Assembly: GCF_018255755.1 (NCBI RefSeq)
Contig: NZ_CP073766.1
Span: 5,702,501-5,766,500 of the forward strand
Length of the DNA: 64,000 bases
Direction of reading: 5' to 3'
Source: Chitinophaga sp. HK235
GTDB lineage: Bacteria; Bacteroidota; Bacteroidia; Chitinophagales; Chitinophagaceae
Under the pieces are notes generated by a model that had not been told where the DNA came from, did no database searches, and saw only the letters and a program-made list of their open reading frames with translations. The position numbers were made by a program, and so were the translations under genes. Shown here piece after piece: positions 59,954 to 64,000 of the stretch. Each line of letters opens with the position of its first letter. Positions within the stretch are counted from its first letter, which is position 1.

Positions 59954-61486
59954 ATGGATCACAAAAAAGTAAGAGTGCGTTTTGCTCCCAGCCCTACTGG
60001 TGGCCTACATCTTGGAGGTGTACGCACTGTATTGTTCAACTATTTGTTTGCAAAGCAGCACAAGGGGGATTTTGTACTGCGTATTGAAGATACAGACCAG
60101 ACCCGTTATGTAGCGGGCGCAGAGGAATACATCAATGAATGTCTGCGCTGGTGTGGGCTCACGCCGGACGAAAGTCCTGCAGTGGGTGGTCCTTATGCAC
60201 CTTACCGTCAGAGTGAACGTAAGCCGCTGTATCGTCAGTATGCTGAAAAGCTGGTCGCTTCCGGCCATGCCTATTACGCATTTGATACACCGGAAGAACT
60301 GGAAAGTATGCGTGAACGGTTAAAAACACCGGAAAACCCGCACCCACAGTACAACCATAAGGTAAGGGAAAAGATGCGTAACTCCTTCTCCCTCTCCGAA
60401 GCGGAAGTACAGGAGCTGCTGGCCAAAAACACTCCGCACGTTATCCGTATTAAAATGCCTGCCAATGATGAACTGTCCTTTACCGATATGATTCGGGGAG
60501 AAGTGACTTTCAACACCGGTCAGGTAGATGATAAAGTATTACTGAAAGCAGATGGTATGCCTACCTATCACCTCGCCGTGGTAGTAGACGACTATCTGAT
60601 GAAGATATCCCACGCTTTCCGTGGTGAGGAATGGCTGCCTTCCGCACCGGTACATATCCTGCTCTGGAAATACCTGGGCTGGGAAGCCGATATGCCGCAG
60701 TGGGCGCACCTGCCACTGATCCTCAAACCGGATGGCAATGGTAAACTCAGCAAACGTGATGGTGACCGCCTCGGTTTCCCGGTATATGCTATGAATTGGA
60801 CCGATCCCCGTTCCAACGAATTCACCAAAGGATTCCGTGAACTGGGCTTCCTGCCGGACGCATTTATCAATATGCTGGCCGTGCTGGGATGGAATGATGG
60901 TACCGAACAGGAGATCTTTAGTCTGGATGAACTGATTCAGAAATTCTCCATCGACCGCGTTCACAAAGCGGGTGCTAAATTCGACTTCGAAAAGGCTAAA
61001 TGGTTCAATCACCAGTACCTGCATCATAAAGACAACCAGAGCCTCGCCAACCTCTTCCTGCCTGTACTGGAGGAAAAAGGTATCAAGGCAGATGTTGATT
61101 ATGTAGCTACCATAGCCGGACTGGTAAAAGAACGCTGCTACTTTGTCAATGAAATATGGGATCATGGCTTTTTCTTCTTCCAGGCACCAGCTGCCTATGA
61201 CGAAGCTGCCGTAAAACCCAAATGGAACGCCGATAAATCAGCCTTCTTCACAGAATGGTCCGATAAACTGGCAGATGTTTCTGCCTTCACCGCTCCTGAG
61301 CTGGAAGCCAGCTTTAAAGCGTTTGCTGCAGAGAAAAACATCAAGATGGGCGAATTACAGCTGCCTTTCCGTATCATGCTTACCGGTGGCAAATTTGGTC
61401 CTCCCGTATTCGATATCGCAGCTACCATCGGTCTCACGGAAACCCGTACACGAATTGCAAAAGGATTATTGGCATACAACCAGTAA
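59954..61486 (+). CDS. gltX: Glutamyl-tRNA synthetase
   Basis: 510 residues. Class I signatures: FAPSPTGGLHLGG (HIGH-equivalent) and KLSKRDG (KMSKS-equivalent), with LRIEDTDQTRYV. The ATG at 59954 is preferred over a TTG at 59945. The enzyme charges tRNA-Glu. glnS is adjacent in convergent orientation, so glutaminyl-tRNA is charged directly and a discriminating GluRS is expected. Confidence 0.97.
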   Translation: MDHKKVRVRFAPSPTGGLHLGGVRTVLFNYLFAKQHKGDFVLRIEDTDQTRYVAGAEEYINECLRWCGLTPDESPAVGGPYAPYRQSERKPLYRQYAEKLVASGHAYYAFDTPEELESMRERLKTPENPHPQYNHKVREKMRNSFSLSEAEVQELLAKNTPHVIRIKMPANDELSFTDMIRGEVTFNTGQVDDKVLLKADGMPTYHLAVVVDDYLMKISHAFRGEEWLPSAPVHILLWKYLGWEADMPQWAHLPLILKPDGNGKLSKRDGDRLGFPVYAMNWTDPRSNEFTKGFRELGFLPDAFINMLAVLGWNDGTEQEIFSLDELIQKFSIDRVHKAGAKFDFEKAKWFNHQYLHHKDNQSLANLFLPVLEEKGIKADVDYVATIAGLVKERCYFVNEIWDHGFFFFQAPAAYDEAAVKPKWNADKSAFFTEWSDKLADVSAFTAPELEASFKAFAAEKNIKMGELQLPFRIMLTGGKFGPPVFDIAATIGLTETRTRIAKGLLAYNQ

Positions 61487-61520
61487 CATAGGCAATAACA
61501 TACAACATTCGCATAAAAAA

Positions 61521-61550
61521 GCCCGTTTGGTTCATACCAAACGGGCTTTT
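61521..61550. terminator. Bidirectional terminator between gltX and glnS
   Basis: GCCCGTTTGGT / ACCAAACGGGC, eleven perfect pairs with a TCAT loop, A run before and T run after. Serves both convergent genes. Confidence 0.88.
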
Positions 61551-61615
61551 ATTTTATCGTTTATTTGTTTCGCTTTAATCTCTGTGTATCAGGAGCATCA
61601 GCGGCATCAAATGAA

Positions 61616-63277
61616 TCATTTGTTCACTTTAGCCCACGCGTCCTTCAGCGTCACGGTTCTGTTGAAGACTACTTTTTCTGAAGTACTGTCCGGGTCTACG
61701 GTGAAGTAACCTTTACGCATGAACTGGAAGCGGTCTCCTGGCTTGGCTTGGAGCAGGCCGGGTTCTACATAGGCTTCTTTGATGACCTGCAGGGAATCCG
61801 GATTGATGAAGTCTTTGAAGTCTCCTTCTTCTGCATTCGGATTCTCTGATTTAAAGAGGCGGTCATATACGCGTACTTCGGCGGTGGCGGCATGTGCGGC
61901 ACTTACCCAGTGGATGGTACCTTTTACGGTCAGGCCGCTGTGGTCGCCTCCGCTTTTGCTTTCCGGCAGGTAGGTGGCGTAGATGGTGGTGATGTTACCA
62001 TCGGCATCTTTTTCCACGCTTTCACCTTTGATGATGTAGGCGTTTTTAAGACGTACATGCAGACCGGGACCGAGACGGAAGAATTTTTTAGGTGGTTCTT
62101 CCATGAAGTCTTCGCGCTCTATGTACAGGGTATTGCTGAAGTGGAGGGTACGGCTGCCGGCGGAAGGATCTTCCGGGTTGTTTTCGGCAGTCATTTCCTC
62201 TACCTGCCCTTCGGGGTAGTTGGTGATCACCAGTTTCACCGGATCGAGTACGGCCATTACGCGGTTGGCTGTTCTGTTCAGTTCCTCGCGGATACAGAAT
62301 TCCAGCAGACCTACGTCGATCATGTTATCGCGTTTCTGCACACCGATGCGTTCGCACAGGGCGCGGATGCTGGCGGCGGTATAGCCACGGCGGCGCAGGC
62401 CACTGATAGTAGGCATACGGGGATCATCCCATCCGTTTACGTAGTTCTCTGCTACCAGCTGTTTCAGTTTTCGTTTGCTCATCACCGTATAGTTGAGGTT
62501 CAGACGGGCAAACTCGTACTGGTGGCTGGGGAATATTTCCAGTTCCTTGATAAACCAGTCGTACAGCGGGCGGTGAGGGATGAACTCCAGTGTACAAACG
62601 GAGTGAGTGATATTTTCGATGCTGTCACTCTGACCATGGGCGAAGTCATACATCGGGTAGATGCACCATTTATCGCCGGTACGGTGGTGATGGGCATGTT
62701 TGATGCGGTACATGATAGGATCGCGCATGTGCATGTTGGGAGAATTCAGGTCTACCTTGGCCCGCAGGGTTTTTTCCCCGTCTTTGAATTCTCCTTTGCG
62801 CATACGTTCAAACAAATCCAGGTTTTCCTCTACCGACCGGCTTCTGGCCGGGGTAGGTGTACCTGGAGTGGTAGGAGTGCCTTTGCTGGCAGCAATTTGC
62901 TCAGAAGTAGCATCTTCCACATAAGCCAGTCCTTTTTTGATCAGTTGTACGGCAAATTCGTACATCTGGTCAAAATAGTCGGAGGCATACAGTTCCTTGT
63001 CCCACTCAAATCCCAGCCAGTGGATATCTTCCTTGATAGAGTCCACGTATTCAGTGTCCTCTGTAACAGGGTTGGTATCGTCGAAGCGGAGATTGGTTTT
63101 GCCGTTGTATTTCTGGGCCAGGCCGAAGTTCAGCACTATAGACTTGGCATGCCCTATATGGAGATAGCCATTGGGTTCGGGCGGAAAACGTGTCAGTACA
63201 CGTCCGTCATTGACGCCATTAGCAATGTCGTCTTCAATGATCTGTTCTATAAAGTTGAGTGACCTTTCTTCGCTCAT
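61616..63277 (-). CDS. glnS: Glutaminyl-tRNA synthetase
   Basis: 553 residues. Class I HIGH motif in PPEPNGYLHIGHAKS and KMSKS-type VMSKRK; the GlnRS-specific FDDTNP segment and WLGFEWD are intact, with DRLF and the C-terminal beta-barrel anticodon domain. The start at 63277 is the first ATG with a conserved opening. A TATTTTTG box (63299-63306) lies 21 nt upstream. It charges tRNA-Gln in the cytoplasm. Confidence 0.97.
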   Translation of the reverse strand: MSEERSLNFIEQIIEDDIANGVNDGRVLTRFPPEPNGYLHIGHAKSIVLNFGLAQKYNGKTNLRFDDTNPVTEDTEYVDSIKEDIHWLGFEWDKELYASDYFDQMYEFAVQLIKKGLAYVEDATSEQIAASKGTPTTPGTPTPARSRSVEENLDLFERMRKGEFKDGEKTLRAKVDLNSPNMHMRDPIMYRIKHAHHHRTGDKWCIYPMYDFAHGQSDSIENITHSVCTLEFIPHRPLYDWFIKELEIFPSHQYEFARLNLNYTVMSKRKLKQLVAENYVNGWDDPRMPTISGLRRRGYTAASIRALCERIGVQKRDNMIDVGLLEFCIREELNRTANRVMAVLDPVKLVITNYPEGQVEEMTAENNPEDPSAGSRTLHFSNTLYIEREDFMEEPPKKFFRLGPGLHVRLKNAYIIKGESVEKDADGNITTIYATYLPESKSGGDHSGLTVKGTIHWVSAAHAATAEVRVYDRLFKSENPNAEEGDFKDFINPDSLQVIKEAYVEPGLLQAKPGDRFQFMRKGYFTVDPDSTSEKVVFNRTVTLKDAWAKVNK

Positions 63278-63298
63278 AAGAAAAATTAAGTATGTCTG

Positions 63299-63306
63299 CA
63301 AAAATA
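63299..63306 (-). promoter_or_regulatory. -7 box TATTTTTG for glnS
   Basis: Exact TAnnTTTG match on the minus strand, 21 nt before the ATG. Confidence 0.5.
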
Positions 63307-63370
63307 GGAAAAATAGCGGTTAGCTTTTAGTTACGGCTAATCCTTATCTTTACGACCTTAATTTTTAAGC

Positions 63371-63790
63371 ATGGTCAACCAGTTAAATCGTCCTGTTCGT
63401 GTATTGGTAGCCAAGGTAGGTCTTGATGGCCACGACCGCGGCGCCAAAGTGATCGCTGCCGCCCTCCGGGATGCCGGCATGGAAGTTATCTACACCGGCC
63501 TCAGACAAACCCCCGAAATGGTCGTTAACGCCGCCCTCCAGGAAGACGTAGACGCCATCGGCATCAGCATCCTCTCCGGTGCACATATGACGGTTTTTCC
63601 TAAAATAATAGCCCTCATGAAGGAAAAGGAAATGAACGACGTACTGCTCACCGGCGGCGGTATCATCCCCGATGCGGATATGCAGCAACTACAGGAAATG
63701 GGCGTCGGTAAACTGTTTCCCCCCGGTACGCATACCAAGGATATTTCCGATTATATCACCACCTGGGTGGCCTCCCACAGAAATTTTTAA
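63371..63790 (+). CDS. Cobalamin-binding subunit of methylmalonyl-CoA mutase type
   Basis: 139 residues forming a complete B12-binding domain: VRVLVAKVGLDGHDRGAKV (the DxHxxG motif with lower axial His21), SILSGAHMTVFPKI, LLTGGGIIPDADM and the final VGKLFPPGT. It corresponds to the C-terminal domain of methylmalonyl-CoA mutase as a separate protein. The catalytic subunit is not in the window. It is divergent from glnS. Confidence 0.92.
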   Translation: MVNQLNRPVRVLVAKVGLDGHDRGAKVIAAALRDAGMEVIYTGLRQTPEMVVNAALQEDVDAIGISILSGAHMTVFPKIIALMKEKEMNDVLLTGGGIIPDADMQQLQEMGVGKLFPPGTHTKDISDYITTWVASHRNF

Positions 63791-63881
63791 TTTTTTTTCC
63801 GGTGGGTCGTAACATTTCATATTGGCGGTCGTCTTCTTTTTGAAAATGTTACCAAATCTAAAAAACCACAACCGCCATTTT

Positions 63882-64000
63882 ATGAAATATAAGTTCTTCC
63901 CTGCCCTGCTGTTAGTACTGTTAAGCATCACAAGGACCTTTGCCCAGGAGACAACTGATTCTACTGCTAAAATCGATAGCAAATTCTCGATAAGTTTCGG
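63882..64000 (+). CDS. Secreted protein, N-terminus only (runs off the window)
   Basis: A signal peptide (ATG at 63882, KYKFFPALLLVLLSITRTFAQ) is followed by a short acidic/polar start. Only 39 codons are available, so the family cannot be named; a porin- or outer-membrane-type protein is one possibility. The gap before it (63791-63881) holds an inverted GGCGGT / ACCGCC pair. Confidence 0.6.
   Translation, partial: MKYKFFPALLLVLLSITRTFAQETTDSTAKIDSKFSISF

Noticed and set aside
61892..63262. 456-codon open frame on the plus strand
   Set aside because: It lies fully antisense to glnS, has no recognisable family and is a codon-bias shadow of a confidently identified gene.
1..64000. CRISPR arrays, insertion sequences or prophage genes
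   Set aside because: No regularly spaced direct repeats, transposase, integrase or phage structural genes were seen.

Overview
The window looks like chromosome from a member of the Bacteroidota, most probably Chitinophaga or a close relative in the Chitinophagaceae. The case rests on gene families and signals: two SusC/SusD pairs whose receptors carry an N-terminal STN domain, FecR anti-sigma and ECF sigma partners, a Bacteroidota-type TssD (Hcp-like) protein, a bacterial myo-inositol oxygenase, and many promoters with the Bacteroidota -7 box TAnnTTTG. No plasmid, phage or insertion-sequence genes were seen. The genus call is inference from gene content, not from a marker alignment.

Layout. 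1-2052: end of acpP, fabF and rnc, a classic fatty-acid/RNase III cluster. 2063-4865: WYL-type regulator, a DJ-1/PfpI-GyrI fusion and a GyrI-like protein. 5151-7585: cytochrome bd oxidase cydAB. 7839-13277: a three-gene SMC-like locus (jetA/jetB/jetC) with no jetD beside it. 13329-17098: bestrophin, LytTR response regulator, LytS-type sensor kinase and membrane acyltransferase, all on the same strand as the jet genes. 17393-26172: a regulator-rich accessory stretch with a cysteine-free peroxiredoxin-like protein, a REP pair, AraC, Crp/Fnr and LuxR regulators, SnoaL-like and SRPBCC proteins, an orphan TssD and a FAD monooxygenase. 26152-29918: an inositol module (SSS symporter, MIOX, divergent LacI regulator with a perfect palindromic operator). 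30021-30994: HigA-like antitoxin and a decayed AbiEii toxin gene. 31004-32389: a second Crp/Fnr plus SnoaL cassette. 32484-40855: SusCD locus 1 (fecR, susC, susD, thioredoxin, with the ECF sigma gene at the far end). 40852-45289: SnoaL-ABM fusion, AraC, an EVE-like plus nuclease-like protein, DUF6624 and SMI1/KNR4 proteins. 45354-53548: SusCD locus 2 on the minus strand (sigma, fecR, susC, susD, Tat metallophosphoesterase). 53654-64000: mostly housekeeping genes (hydrolase, collagen-like lipoprotein, tRNA-Ser, aqpZ, ansA, tatD, polysaccharide deacetylase, gltX, glnS, a B12-binding subunit).

The most unusual observations are: (1) two separate Crp/Fnr-SnoaL cassettes with the same operator-to-promoter spacing (palindrome, 22 bp, TACCTTT box), which fits class II activation; (2) an EVE/PUA-like domain fused to a PD-(D/E)XK-like domain, a candidate modification-dependent restriction enzyme; (3) a Wadjet/Mks-type complex without its JetD nuclease gene; (4) several unassigned structured intergenic elements, including a two-hairpin candidate RNA, an H-type pseudoknot candidate, an orphan terminator and a leader with 19-bp tandem repeats; (5) dispersed repeat families, namely a REP pair, a related repeat serving as a terminator, and a motif found between stop codons and hairpins; (6) an ECF sigma gene displaced to the far end of its presumed locus, with the fecR promoter-like element left behind.

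All family assignments come from reading the translated proteins and recalling family motifs. No database search was run.
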